From contig NZ_VIQM01000021.1 of NCBI RefSeq assembly GCF_008520265.1, positions 1 to 64,000 of the forward strand: a stretch of 64,000 nucleotides of DNA, in the 5' to 3' direction. The notes beneath the pieces were generated by a model. It worked only from the letters and a program-made list of their open reading frames with translations, ran no database searches and was not told the origin of the DNA. Positions within the stretch are counted from its first letter, which is position 1, and every line of letters starts with the position of its first letter. Of this stretch, positions 45,561-54,107 are shown one piece after another. A program made the position numbers and the translations under genes. This DNA comes from Sphingobacterium cavernae. GTDB lineage: Bacteria > Bacteroidota > Bacteroidia > Sphingobacteriales > Sphingobacteriaceae.

Positions 45561-45610
45561 TGTAGTTTAGATTTGATTAAAATCAAAAATATAAAAATAT
45601 GAACATATAA

Positions 45611-45654
45611 CGTAATATTTACAGGTTAAATTTATTAAACCTGTAAATATTACG
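45611..45654. terminator. Long perfect inverted repeat, probable terminator
   Basis: Perfect 17 bp stem CGTAATATTTACAGGTT / AACCTGTAAATATTACG with a 10-base loop, between the DUF3857 gene and the Lrp gene. Its position suits a terminator for the DUF3857 gene, but no strong T-run follows, so it could also be an operator for the Lrp regulator. Confidence 0.55.
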
Positions 45655-45687
45655 ATTTGACACTGTAAATTCAATATAAATTATTAT

Positions 45688-47658
45688 TTATAGGGTAGAA
45701 GGTGCTATGGTAATATCCTGACTTTGCGATTGTATAATATGTGAAAAGAATTCTTTTAAATCGAGGTATTGATTTGGCAAAAACATTGGTTTGTTTAGAA
45801 TAGAAGATATTTGCACAGTAAGTACACCCTCGGCTTCTTTTATAATATACAGATAACGCGCATCTCGATTAGGTAGCGCTAGGCTTTGGTTCTTGGGCTT
45901 ATTTTTTACGGTATATGAATCCGGTAATTTTATATTTAATATAAATGATTCCTCAATTGCGGAGCCTAAGTCTACTGGATAAGATCTTTCATCCAGATTG
46001 AACGGGTTTTTAGTTGTCCTGCCGGTAATAAATGGAATGAATTTAAGTTCATCACCATTTTTATTTGCAAAATTTTGAAATTCAATTTCTTGCGATTCTG
46101 TTAGAACTTGTGAAGGATCATCTAAATTATACATCTCATGCGTGTTTATCTTGTAGTTCGTATTTTTTTCATAAGCGTTTTCTTTGTACTCCTCTATGGA
46201 ATTGAACTTTTTAATTTCTTCGCGCTTGTTAGTTGCTGCATACCCGATACGCATAGAAGTTAGTGTTCCCCGTAACGTACCATCATCAGTTAGTTCTCCT
46301 GTAAAATCATAACTCACTTTGCTTGATAACATAGAAACCAAATCTACCCACTTATAAGCTGTTTTTGTCAGTAGGTTTCCTTTGTGATTAATACATCGCA
46401 GAGGTAACTGCCCAAATGGTGCATGAGCATCTGATGCATCCAGAAGATATTCTGAAGAATCTATTTCAATATGAGCTATTACATAGTTGTAGTCGGTAAT
46501 GGTTGGTCTGAATAAAGCAGGCATTCCATTTTCCCGTGTCGATAAAATTACTGGATTAGCTTCGATATTAGCAGCACGCAACGCACTGATTAGTGCAAAA
46601 TTAATATCTGCTGCATTCCCATTTTTTTGTTCTAAAGCTTTCTTTACACCATTGTCTGCGAATAGACCATAACTTTTATTCCAATTTATTTGGGATTTTA
46701 TGTAATTATATAAGATGTTAGCTTTTTCGTAATTCGTCATATCATCTTTGATGATTGTAGGAAGAATCGATTTGAAAAGATTAGTTCTGTTTAATTCTTT
46801 ACCAAAATTATCAGCCGTATATAATTGTTCTTTAACATTTTCCCAAGTGTTAGCATAATTGTGGCTTGGGCCAAAAGGAATCGAAAATGAAGCTAATTCG
46901 AATGTAAGCGTACCCATGAAATTCTTGGGAGTGGTCATATATTCCTCCCTTATAAATGCTGGAATATCTTTAGCGATATATATTGTTTGCGTCCCGCGGA
47001 TATCTCCTGTCGACGTAGATATTTTGGTGTCATAAGGTAATTGCTTGCGAGAGTCCAATTTTACATACCCTTTCATATTTACATTATAATGGCATATTTC
47101 GGGAATTTCGGAAACAAATTCTGAATGTATTTTAGGTATATAGCTCTGAAATTGCCAAGACTCTAAGTTATATAAGTAGGGAGATTCAGTGGAATATTTA
47201 AGTTCAATGATGGAGCCTTCTTTGACATTGGCCAATGCTATTTTAACGACATCTCTATTCTCTGATACTTTTTCGATCAAAATATTCTTTTTATCCAGAT
47301 CGGTTTTCTCAATTTTACCATCATCTAATTTATTGTATGTGGTGCCTTTTACTCCCTCAATTGTCTCTCTACTGCCACTGCTTTTGAACAACGGTACAGT
47401 AAAATTTGCATAATCTAGACCTTCTTTGTTTTTAATCAATATTTTAGTGTGGTAATAAAAGCGTAAAACTAATTCTCCCTTAATGCTTTGATATTCAATT
47501 CTAGCTTTTCCGTATTCATGCAATACGATTGCTTCGGAATGAGGAGCATAATCTCCTTTATCAAAATCTTCAGCTGATATTTTTCCGTACGAAAAATCTT
47601 GAGCAAATCCACTTATAGTTATTAAAACATAAAGTAGGGTTAATAGTGGTTTTAGCAT
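45688..47658 (-). CDS. DUF3857 / transglutaminase-like secreted protein
   Basis: A 656-residue secreted protein (signal peptide 'LITISGFAQ'). The DUF3857 region is at residues about 50-210 ('EAIVLHEYGKARIEY', 'SIIELKYSTESPYL'). A transglutaminase-like core follows ('NILYNYIKSQINWNKSYG', 'KKALEQKNGNAADINFALIS' in place of the usual catalytic Cys segment, 'YVIAHIEIDSSEYLLDASD'). The usual Cys appears replaced (Asn-Ala-Ala-Asp), so it may be inactive as an enzyme. Common in Bacteroidota; role unknown. Confidence 0.82.
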   Translation of the reverse strand: MLKPLLTLLYVLITISGFAQDFSYGKISAEDFDKGDYAPHSEAIVLHEYGKARIEYQSIKGELVLRFYYHTKILIKNKEGLDYANFTVPLFKSSGSRETIEGVKGTTYNKLDDGKIEKTDLDKKNILIEKVSENRDVVKIALANVKEGSIIELKYSTESPYLYNLESWQFQSYIPKIHSEFVSEIPEICHYNVNMKGYVKLDSRKQLPYDTKISTSTGDIRGTQTIYIAKDIPAFIREEYMTTPKNFMGTLTFELASFSIPFGPSHNYANTWENVKEQLYTADNFGKELNRTNLFKSILPTIIKDDMTNYEKANILYNYIKSQINWNKSYGLFADNGVKKALEQKNGNAADINFALISALRAANIEANPVILSTRENGMPALFRPTITDYNYVIAHIEIDSSEYLLDASDAHAPFGQLPLRCINHKGNLLTKTAYKWVDLVSMLSSKVSYDFTGELTDDGTLRGTLTSMRIGYAATNKREEIKKFNSIEEYKENAYEKNTNYKINTHEMYNLDDPSQVLTESQEIEFQNFANKNGDELKFIPFITGRTTKNPFNLDERSYPVDLGSAIEESFILNIKLPDSYTVKNKPKNQSLALPNRDARYLYIIKEAEGVLTVQISSILNKPMFLPNQYLDLKEFFSHIIQSQSQDITIAPSTL

Positions 47659-47791
47659 TTTGGTGTAAATGAGTTAATAATTACTTCTAAAGTAATGTAA
47701 TTTTTTTTAGTTTTCTTGAAAATAATTTTAGGTCTATGTTGGTTAACATAATTAGTATATTTGTTTTCAATTTTTATAAACCATACATTAT

Positions 47792-48796
47792 ATGAAAGTT
47801 AATAAGTTCCATACGTATACTGTGCTAGCAGCTTTAGCATTAGGTTCATTGTCATCTTGTAATTCTGCGCAAAATGCAGAAAACAAGGAAGAAATACATA
47901 ATCCTGCAACGCAAACAATACCGGAAGACATGAAAGAATTAATTGGTCGATGGGATATCACTGTTGAAAAGGAAGGTAAGCAAGTGCCATCTTGGTTAGA
48001 GGTGAAATTGTCCGGTTTTAACACGTTGGTTGGTTATTTTGTGGCAGATGCGGGTAGTGCTCGTCCTGTTTCGCATATTAAACTGGATGCTGGAAAATTT
48101 TCATTCGAGATTCCTACACAGTGGGAAGATGGAACGGGTCTTATCAAACTTGAAGGTGTGTTAGAGGGAGGTAAGTTAAAAGGTAAAATCATAAGTAACA
48201 AAGGAAACGAATTTTCGTATACAGGGGAAAAGGCACCTTACTTAGTTCGTACTGCAGAAGGTAAATTAGGTGCTCCAATAGAATTATTCAATGGGACTGA
48301 TTTGAAAGGATGGAAAACTTCTTCAGATGATAACCAATGGGAAGTGAAAGATGGTATCTTAATCAATAAAAAAGCAGGTGCTAATTTAATCTCTGAGCAA
48401 TCTTTCGAAGATTTTAAATTAGAAGTTGAGTTTAAATATGGTAAAGATGGCAATTCGGGAATCTATTTACGCGGTAGATACGAAGTACAAATCGAAGATT
48501 CACCATTAGATAGACACCCAGGTTCGTTGTATTACAGTGGAGTGTATGGATTTTTGACACCTAGTGCAATCGTTACGAATGGTGCTGACCAATGGAATAA
48601 ATATGAAATTACATTAAAAGGTCGTATGGTAACTGTTGTTTCCAATGGAAAAACTGTTATTAGCAACCAAGAAATTCCAGGAATCACAGGCGGAGCGTTG
48701 GATAGTAAAGAGGGTGAACCAGGGCCGATTTATTTGCAAGGTGATCACACAGGTGTAGAATTTAGAAAAATTACGATTACACCAATTCAATATTAA
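47792..48796 (+). CDS. DUF1080 (3-keto-disaccharide hydrolase-like) lipoprotein
   Basis: A 334-residue lipoprotein (lipobox 'LGSLSSC'). An N-terminal beta-rich domain of about 130 residues ('LIGRWDITVEKEGKQVPSW') is followed by a DUF1080 jelly roll: 'IELFNGTDLKGWKT', 'FKLEVEFKYGKDGNSGIYLR', 'YEVQIEDSPLDRHPG'. Family members include 3-keto-glycoside hydrolases. Divergent from the DUF3857 gene over a 133 bp promoter region. Confidence 0.87.
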   Translation: MKVNKFHTYTVLAALALGSLSSCNSAQNAENKEEIHNPATQTIPEDMKELIGRWDITVEKEGKQVPSWLEVKLSGFNTLVGYFVADAGSARPVSHIKLDAGKFSFEIPTQWEDGTGLIKLEGVLEGGKLKGKIISNKGNEFSYTGEKAPYLVRTAEGKLGAPIELFNGTDLKGWKTSSDDNQWEVKDGILINKKAGANLISEQSFEDFKLEVEFKYGKDGNSGIYLRGRYEVQIEDSPLDRHPGSLYYSGVYGFLTPSAIVTNGADQWNKYEITLKGRMVTVVSNGKTVISNQEIPGITGGALDSKEGEPGPIYLQGDHTGVEFRKITITPIQY

Positions 48797-48817
48797 AATA
48801 CTGGTGAAAAAATACTT

Positions 48818-48858
48818 AAATGCTGCTTTTTCTGTTCATGAAAAAGCAGCATTTTTTT
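48818..48858 (+). terminator. Rho-independent terminator
   Basis: AAATGCTGCTTTTT ... AAAAAGCAGCATTT followed by a T-run, ending the DUF1080 gene. Confidence 0.85.
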
Positions 48859-48871
48859 AATTTAGGCTATT

Positions 48872-50263
48872 ATGAAAAATAAATTATTATTGCTTTTGAG
48901 TTTTTTGATGTGCAATGGATTGGGGTTTGCGCAGCAAGATTCAATAATGTTAGATCAGATTTATCGTCATTCTTTTTTTAATGGAAAAGCTTACGATGAT
49001 TTGAGGGTATTAACGAAAGAAATAGGTAACAGAATTGCGGGATCACCTAAGGCTGAGCAAGCGGTAGATTGGTCAAAAAACTTGATGGAAACATTACCTT
49101 TTGATAAGGTGTATTTGCAAGGTGTAGCTGTTCCGTATTGGGATCGTGGTGACAAGGAAATTGCTAAGATAGTAGGAATAGATGAATCGTTAAGTGTGTT
49201 GGCATTGGGTGGTTCAGTAGGAACATCAGTTGATGGACTAACAGCCGAAGTTGTAGAAGTCGAATACTTAGCGGATTTAAGCAAACTTGGCGATGCAGTG
49301 CAAGGAAAAATTGTTTTTGTTAATAAACCTTGGGACGAATCGCATGTGGATGCTTTTGTCGCGTATAGTTTGAATAGTAGTCAGCGTTCGCGAGGTCCAG
49401 TAGAAGCGGCCAAACGAGGTGCTATTGCTTATTTGTTTCGTTCACTTGGTTCTTCTATTGATGATTATCCGCACACAGGCGGTACACGTTATGCTGCGGG
49501 TATAGATAGTATTCCAGCACTAGCTATATCGGCTGTGAGTGCCAATAAACTAAGTGATGCGCTGAAGAAAAATAAGAATTTGAAAGTTTTTTTGAAGCTC
49601 AATTCACAGTGGAAACCAAAAGTAAATACACATAATGTCTTAGCCGAATGGAAAGGAACTATTTATCCCGACAAAATAATCACTATTGGCGGTCATATTG
49701 ACTCTTGGGATGTAGGAGAGGGTGCGCATGATAATGGAACTGGGACAATGGGTACGCTTGATGCTATTCGCACGTTGATGGAATTGGGGTATAAACCAAA
49801 GCATACCATTCGTTTGGTGTTTTATATGAACGAAGAGAATGGTGTGCATGGTGCTATTCAATATGGTGTGGAAGCACAACGTAAGAACGAACAGCAAATT
49901 GTAGCAATCGAAAGCGATGCAGGTGGATTTTCGCCGCGGGGTTTTGACATCAAGGCTTCGCAGGATGCGGTTTCTTGGATTGTGAATACTTGGAGACCAC
50001 TATTTGAACAAAAGTACTGGGTTTCTAGGTTTTTAGCAGGCAGTCCTGGTGTAGATTCAGGCGTTTGGGGATCCAAATTTCCTAATACAATTATGTTTAA
50101 TCTTAGACCTGATCCACATCGTTACTTTGATGTACATCATACGGCCAAAGATGTTTTTGAAGCGGTAGATCGTCGCGAATTGCAATCAGGCGTTGGCGCG
50201 TTAGCTTCTTTGCTATATCTTGTGGATACACATTACCAAGTGATACCAAAGAATATCAAGTAA
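48872..50263 (+). CDS. M28 family peptidase
   Basis: A 463-residue secreted zinc aminopeptidase (signal peptide 'NGLGFAQ'). A PA-type insert (residues about 110-220, 'GKIVFVNKPW', 'AAKRGAIAYLFRSLG') precedes the M28 core with ligands in 'IGGHIDSWDVGEGAHDNGTG', 'FYMNEENGVHGA' and 'AIESDAGGF', and the last His in 'YFDVHHTAKD'. It cleaves N-terminal amino acids or dipeptides outside the cytosol. Confidence 0.9.
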   Translation: MKNKLLLLLSFLMCNGLGFAQQDSIMLDQIYRHSFFNGKAYDDLRVLTKEIGNRIAGSPKAEQAVDWSKNLMETLPFDKVYLQGVAVPYWDRGDKEIAKIVGIDESLSVLALGGSVGTSVDGLTAEVVEVEYLADLSKLGDAVQGKIVFVNKPWDESHVDAFVAYSLNSSQRSRGPVEAAKRGAIAYLFRSLGSSIDDYPHTGGTRYAAGIDSIPALAISAVSANKLSDALKKNKNLKVFLKLNSQWKPKVNTHNVLAEWKGTIYPDKIITIGGHIDSWDVGEGAHDNGTGTMGTLDAIRTLMELGYKPKHTIRLVFYMNEENGVHGAIQYGVEAQRKNEQQIVAIESDAGGFSPRGFDIKASQDAVSWIVNTWRPLFEQKYWVSRFLAGSPGVDSGVWGSKFPNTIMFNLRPDPHRYFDVHHTAKDVFEAVDRRELQSGVGALASLLYLVDTHYQVIPKNIK

Positions 50264-50265
50264 AA

Positions 50266-50302
50266 ATAGCAACAGCTCCTTATGACAATGAGCTGTTGCT
50301 AT
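50266..50302. terminator. Bidirectional terminator
   Basis: ATAGCAACAGCTC / GAGCTGTTGCTAT, a perfect 13 bp stem, between the convergent M28 and Smr genes. Confidence 0.85.
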
Positions 50303-50331
50303 TTTATCCTTTAAAAGAATTTAATATTATT

Positions 50332-50634
50332 TTATAAACCAATAAGTACCACTACTATATTTTCATTGTGATACGCCGGGTAATATGACGCAATAGTGCC
50401 AGCATTTTTATAATCTCTCAATTCTTCGTAAATCGTGTCACGTAAAATCCCTTTTCCTTTGCCGTGAATAAATTTTATTTCTGCATAGTCCCAATAGATG
50501 GCTGCATCCAAGGATTCCCTAAAATGCTCAATTGCTAGCGCTAATAGTTCATCAGCATCATAATCTTCCCAATCGTCTAAAAATGCTTCGGCATGTAAAT
50601 CCACCGTCTTTGGCGGCTTGGATAATGTTCTCAT
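50332..50634 (-). CDS. Smr domain protein
   Basis: A 100-residue Smr (MutS2 C-terminal-like) domain with 'VDLHAEAF' and 'IKFIHGKGKGILRDTIYEEL'. The family has nicking endonuclease or RNA-cleaving activity. The start MRTLSKPP at 50634 is chosen because the longer frame overlaps the haemoglobin gene; the gap is then 4 bp. Co-directional with the haemoglobin gene. Confidence 0.85.
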   Translation of the reverse strand: MRTLSKPPKTVDLHAEAFLDDWEDYDADELLALAIEHFRESLDAAIYWDYAEIKFIHGKGKGILRDTIYEELRDYKNAGTIASYYPAYHNENIVVVLIGL

Positions 50635-50638
50635 TGGC

Positions 50639-51028
50639 TTAAAATAATAAAGGTTTATTCGGATTATTGCGAATGAAATCGATTTTACTCTCAAACATTA
50701 CGGCCATTTTTCTTGCTCTCCAGATCGCTTCATTTGCTTTTTCTCCCGCGAATAAGTTATGTACCGTTTTTTCGAATAACTGGAGCCATTGATCAAAGTG
50801 AACCTTACTAATGGGTAAATGCGCATGTGGAGGAAATGGCCTCCCGTCATACGTGTATTCATCCAAAAGTATTGTCTGCCAAAATCTGTACATCTTTTCC
50901 AAATGTTGCGGCCACCTGTCTTGAATATTTTGATTGAAGATAATTCCCAACATATCGTCAGCTCTTATTTCAGCGTAGAAAGTGTCGACCATCAATTTTA
51001 TATCTTCAATATTTTCTATATCGCTCAT
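50639..51028 (-). CDS. Group III truncated haemoglobin
   Basis: A 129-residue group III globin ('DIKLMVDTFYAEIRADDMLG', 'FWQTILLDEYTYDGRPFPPH', 'HLPISKVHFDQWLQLFEKTV'), with the proximal His in 'ISKVHFDQW'. It probably binds O2/NO or reacts with sulfide. It precedes the Smr gene with a 4 bp gap. Confidence 0.92.
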   Translation of the reverse strand: MSDIENIEDIKLMVDTFYAEIRADDMLGIIFNQNIQDRWPQHLEKMYRFWQTILLDEYTYDGRPFPPHAHLPISKVHFDQWLQLFEKTVHNLFAGEKANEAIWRARKMAVMFESKIDFIRNNPNKPLLF

Positions 51029-51098
51029 TCGAATTTATATTAATACTAACAAAATTCTTGTTTTTTTAATTGCATTCCGTCACGTTGAGGTCAATTGA

Positions 51099-51770
51099 TT
51101 AGGATTTAATGATTTTCACAATTTCATCGAATCCTCTACGCTCTGCATGTTCAAGCGGTGTCACGCCATCATTATCAGGAATATGCAAATCAGCACCTAC
51201 ATCTTTTAGAGTTTGTACTATTTGTTGATACTTTAAACTTCCATCACCAAGTATAACTGCTTCCATTAATCCTGTCCAGCCTAGTCTATTGACATGATTA
51301 ATGGGAAAATCTTTCGTATTTGCTAATAATCTTACAGTTTCTACATGTCCTCTCTCACAAGCAGGAATTAGCGCAGATCCATTGTATCGGTTGAATATAT
51401 CGAATCTTGCACCATTTGCGATAAATAATTTGAGTAATTCGGTTTGCCCCGTTGCTCCAGCATATAAAAACGCACTATCCTTATTGTTAGCTTGCTGGTT
51501 GACATCTGCTCCGTGTTGTACTAATATTTTTGCCATTTCGAAATAGTAATGGTTGGTAGCAATCAATAGAAGAGAACGGTTTTCAGCATCTGTAATATTA
51601 ACGTTAGCTCCTTGCTTTAATGCGGAGACCACAAATGTTGTGTCGTTATTCACCACAGCTTTTATAAGCTTTTGATTATCCATAATTGCTTGAGTTGAAT
51701 CTTGTGTTTGCTTTGCATTACACGATAGCAACGCATAAATCATATATAGTATGAATGTAAATGATTTCAT
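51099..51770 (-). CDS. Ankyrin-repeat lipoprotein
   Basis: About 223 residues with lipobox 'IYALLSC' and five ankyrin repeats ('DAENRSLLLIATNHYYFEMA', 'NNKDSAFLYAGATGQTELLK', 'YNGSALIPACERGHVETVRL', 'LGWTGLMEAVIL', 'DGVTPLEHAERRGFDEIVKI'). Protein-binding surface; partner unknown. An ATG three codons upstream (51779) is an equal choice. Confidence 0.85.
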   Translation of the reverse strand: MKSFTFILYMIYALLSCNAKQTQDSTQAIMDNQKLIKAVVNNDTTFVVSALKQGANVNITDAENRSLLLIATNHYYFEMAKILVQHGADVNQQANNKDSAFLYAGATGQTELLKLFIANGARFDIFNRYNGSALIPACERGHVETVRLLANTKDFPINHVNRLGWTGLMEAVILGDGSLKYQQIVQTLKDVGADLHIPDNDGVTPLEHAERRGFDEIVKIIKS

Positions 51771-52007
51771 GTTTTTCAAAAGTTGAGTTTACATTCTAAT
51801 TTTTTTTTCAGCGGATAGTAAGATACAAAATGAAATTTGGAAGAAGAAATATCATCAATTTGTGTCTGCTTTGATTGTGTAGTTTAATGCGGTTGAAAAT
51901 TATCTTTCAATAAATCAGTAGGTTCTATATTTATTTGAAATAAATATTTGCAAGTAACCAAAATCGCTGTATATTTGCATCACAATAAACAAAAGGTGAT
52001 ACCTTTT

Positions 52008-52081
52008 CGGGGTGTAGCGTAGCCCGGTATCGCGCCACATTTGGGATGTGGAGGTCGTAGGTTCGAATCCTGCCACCCCGA
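52008..52081 (+). tRNA. tRNA-Pro (anticodon TGG)
   Basis: Acceptor stem CGGGGTG/CACCCCG (52008-52014 with 52074-52080) and A discriminator at 52081. Anticodon stem CCACA/TGTGG surrounds the loop TTTGGGA, anticodon TGG at 52042-52044. T arm with GGTTCGAATCC. CCA is not encoded. Confidence 0.93.
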
Positions 52082-52084
52082 CAA

Positions 52085-52113
52085 AAGCCACTGATAATCA
52101 GTGGCTTTTTCTA
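52085..52113 (+). terminator. Terminator after tRNA-Pro
   Basis: AAGCCACTGAT-AATCAGTGGCTT followed by T5, just 4 bp past the tRNA. Confidence 0.88.
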
Positions 52114-52188
52114 TTTTCGGACATATTTCGGACATTTTTCCGTCAATTTAGCTTAAACTTTACTATCAGTTCTGATGTTTAATCATTG

Positions 52189-52232
52189 GTAACATATGTT
52201 ACAAAAGAATGAGTGATAAATCAGTAACTTCG
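52189..52232 (+). promoter_or_regulatory. Palindromic operator and promoter of the Crp/Fnr gene
   Basis: Perfect 14 bp palindrome GTAACATATGTTAC (52189-52202, centre 52195.5), then 29.5 bp on a -7-like TAACTTCG (52225-52232). It lies upstream of the regulator itself, which suggests autoregulation. It is the best-conserved of five matching sites in the cluster. Confidence 0.75.
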
Positions 52233-52250
52233 TAAACAAATTATAAATTT

Positions 52251-52883
52251 ATGGAAGAATTATTTTACAAAACATATGGTGGTATTTTTGAAGAAGAGCT
52301 TTTGGAAGAGATTATTCAAGTATCTAAAGCTATCGATTTCAAAGAAGGGGATGTATTGATTGATTATAATCAATACATCAAGATGATGCCACTTTTATTG
52401 TCAGGTGCAGTCAAAGTTATGCGTGAGGATTATGAAAGTGGTGAATTATTACTTTATTACTTAGAGCGAGGGGATACCTGTGCGATGTCTATGACCTGTT
52501 GTTTAGGGGAGAAGCAAAGTGAAATACGTGCTATAGGTGAAGTTCCAGGTGTTATATTAATGATTCCTGTTCAGAAGATGTCAGAATGGATCGGAAAATA
52601 TAAGAGTTGGATGTCCTTCGTTTTTGAAAGTTATAATAACCGATTTAATGAATTATTAAATGCTGTAGATACAATAGCGTTTATGGATATGAATGACCGT
52701 TTGTTAAATTATCTTTTCGAAAAAAGTAAAATTGAAAATAATACAATTGTGTATAAAACCCATCAAGATATAGCGAAAGAATTGAATACTTCGCGAGTAG
52801 TAGTATCTAGATTGCTAAAAGCTCTAGAGACAGAAGGGCGTATCAAGCTCAACCGAAATAGTATTGAGATACTTGTCAAATAA
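52251..52883 (+). CDS. Crp/Fnr family transcriptional regulator
   Basis: A 210-residue regulator: cyclic-nucleotide-binding-like fold ('FKEGDVLIDYNQYIKMMPLL', 'LLYYLERGDTCAMSMTCCLG') and C-terminal HTH ('THQDIAKELNTSRVVVSRLL'). Two Cys in 'MTCC' and one in 'DTCA' lie in the beta-roll, a region where such Bacteroidota regulators may sense redox or sulfur species; no Fe-S Cys set of FNR type is seen. It heads a sulfur cluster whose promoters all share one palindrome, making it the likely activator. Confidence 0.9.
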   Translation: MEELFYKTYGGIFEEELLEEIIQVSKAIDFKEGDVLIDYNQYIKMMPLLLSGAVKVMREDYESGELLLYYLERGDTCAMSMTCCLGEKQSEIRAIGEVPGVILMIPVQKMSEWIGKYKSWMSFVFESYNNRFNELLNAVDTIAFMDMNDRLLNYLFEKSKIENNTIVYKTHQDIAKELNTSRVVVSRLLKALETEGRIKLNRNSIEILVK

Positions 52884-52887
52884 ATAG

Positions 52888-52916
52888 AAGGCTTTACAAA
52901 TAACGTAAAGCCTTTT
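52888..52916 (+). terminator. Terminator of the Crp/Fnr gene
   Basis: AAGGCTTTAC-AAATAAC-GTAAAGCCTTTT, 5 bp after the gene and just before the next operator. Confidence 0.85.
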
Positions 52917-52921
52917 CTAAT

Positions 52922-52965
52922 GTAACAAATGTAACTGATAGGGTAAAAATACTTCAGGATTTTTG
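52922..52965 (+). promoter_or_regulatory. Operator and promoter of the YeeE/YedE genes
   Basis: GTAACAAATGTAAC (52922-52935, centre 52928.5), one half-site mismatch from the palindrome. Then 29.5 bp on GATTTTTG (52958-52965), a near TAnnTTTG box. The downstream CDS starts at 52983. Confidence 0.72.
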
Positions 52966-52982
52966 TAGAAAATTAATTCATT

Positions 52983-53540
52983 ATGGAAATGATATTGTCA
53001 CCATGGCCTTGGTATGTAAGTGGGCCACTTATAGCAATCACGATGTTTGTATTGCTTTATTTAGGTAAGAACTTTGGGATGTCGTCCAACTTACGTACGA
53101 TGTGTACAATGTGCGGAGCTGGTAAAACAGCGTCATTCTTTAAATTCGATTGGCGTAGCCAAAAGTGGAATCTCCTTATGGTAGTAGGTGCTATGATTGG
53201 TGGATTTATCGCTTCTAATTATTTGGGAGCGGGTCAATCTCCGGATTTGAATCCTAAAACTATCATACGGCTCGAAGAAATGGGCATTCACAGTGCAGGG
53301 AAAGATTATGTTCCTACAGAGTTTTTTGGAAATGAAGCTTTTAGTGACCCTAAAGTATTAGTGTTATTAATTGTAGGAGGTCTTCTTGTAGGCTTTGGTG
53401 CGCGTTATGCGGGAGGTTGTACTTCAGGTCACTCGATATCAGGGATTAGTAATTTACAATTACCTTCTTTGATAGCGACAATTGGTTTCTTCGTGGGAGG
53501 TATTATTATGATTCACCTTATTTTCCCACTTTTATTTTAA
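52983..53540 (+). CDS. YeeE/YedE family transporter, first half
   Basis: A 185-residue membrane protein with four to five hydrophobic segments and conserved Cys in 'TMCTMCGAGKT' and 'GGCTSGHSISG', the thiosulfate-path residues of TsuA-type YeeE. It would take up thiosulfate or a sulfur group. The family is often split; the second half follows after 8 bp. First structural gene of the sulfur cluster. Confidence 0.88.
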   Translation: MEMILSPWPWYVSGPLIAITMFVLLYLGKNFGMSSNLRTMCTMCGAGKTASFFKFDWRSQKWNLLMVVGAMIGGFIASNYLGAGQSPDLNPKTIIRLEEMGIHSAGKDYVPTEFFGNEAFSDPKVLVLLIVGGLLVGFGARYAGGCTSGHSISGISNLQLPSLIATIGFFVGGIIMIHLIFPLLF

Positions 53541-53548
53541 TCTAAAAC

Positions 53549-53962
53549 ATGAGAAATATAGTTTTTTTATTAGTAGGTGTATTCTTTGGGATACTAATGT
53601 TTAAGTCTGAAGCAGCTTCTTGGTTCAGAATCTACGAAATGTTCAATTTTCAATCTTTTCACATGTTTGGTCTGATGGGGACTGCCTTGGCGACTGGTGT
53701 GATTTTGGTTCAAATCATTAAAAGAAAGAAAGTAAAGGATATAGATAATAATGTGATAGTCATTCCTGATAAGGACAAATCGATTACACGTTATTTAGTT
53801 GGCGGTACGATATTCGGATTAGGATGGGCTTTAGCAGGTGCATGTCCAGGACCTATTTTTGTATTAACAGGAGCTGGATATTTACCAATGTTAGTTGTAT
53901 TAGCTAGTGCTTTGGTAGGTACGTGGATTTATGGTTTGTTAAAGGATAAACTTCCTCATTAA
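53549..53962 (+). CDS. YeeE/YedE family transporter, second half (DUF6691)
   Basis: A 137-residue membrane protein with about four hydrophobic segments and the family motif 'LAGACPGPIFVLTGAG', holding the third conserved Cys. It pairs with the upstream half to complete a two-subunit transporter. Confidence 0.87.
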   Translation: MRNIVFLLVGVFFGILMFKSEAASWFRIYEMFNFQSFHMFGLMGTALATGVILVQIIKRKKVKDIDNNVIVIPDKDKSITRYLVGGTIFGLGWALAGACPGPIFVLTGAGYLPMLVVLASALVGTWIYGLLKDKLPH

Positions 53963-53994
53963 AGCAGGATATATATTATTTGAAAATTAGATAG

Positions 53995-54018
53995 GCGAGA
54001 AGAAATTCTCGCTTTTTT
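53995..54018 (+). terminator. Rho-independent terminator
   Basis: GCGAGAA-GAAA-TTCTCGC followed by T6, after the YeeE/YedE pair. Confidence 0.8.
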
Positions 54019-54042
54019 GTTGTAATAATTTCTCCTTGCTAT

Positions 54043-54086
54043 GTAACAAATGTAACTGTAGGCTTTCTCTCACTTGCTGACCTTTG
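54043..54086 (+). promoter_or_regulatory. Operator and promoter of the TauE/SafE gene
   Basis: GTAACAAATGTAAC (54043-54056, centre 54049.5), then GACCTTTG (54079-54086) at the same 29.5 bp. The sequence just after the operator (TGTAGG) recalls the TGATAGG at the other sites. Confidence 0.72.
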
Positions 54087-54107
54087 TATCAACAAATTGA
54101 AAAAGTC

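Noticed and set aside
52008..52150. tRNA-Pro as an attachment site for an integrated island carrying the sulfur cluster
   Set aside because: No integrase nearby and no repeat of the tRNA 3' end was seen downstream in the window.
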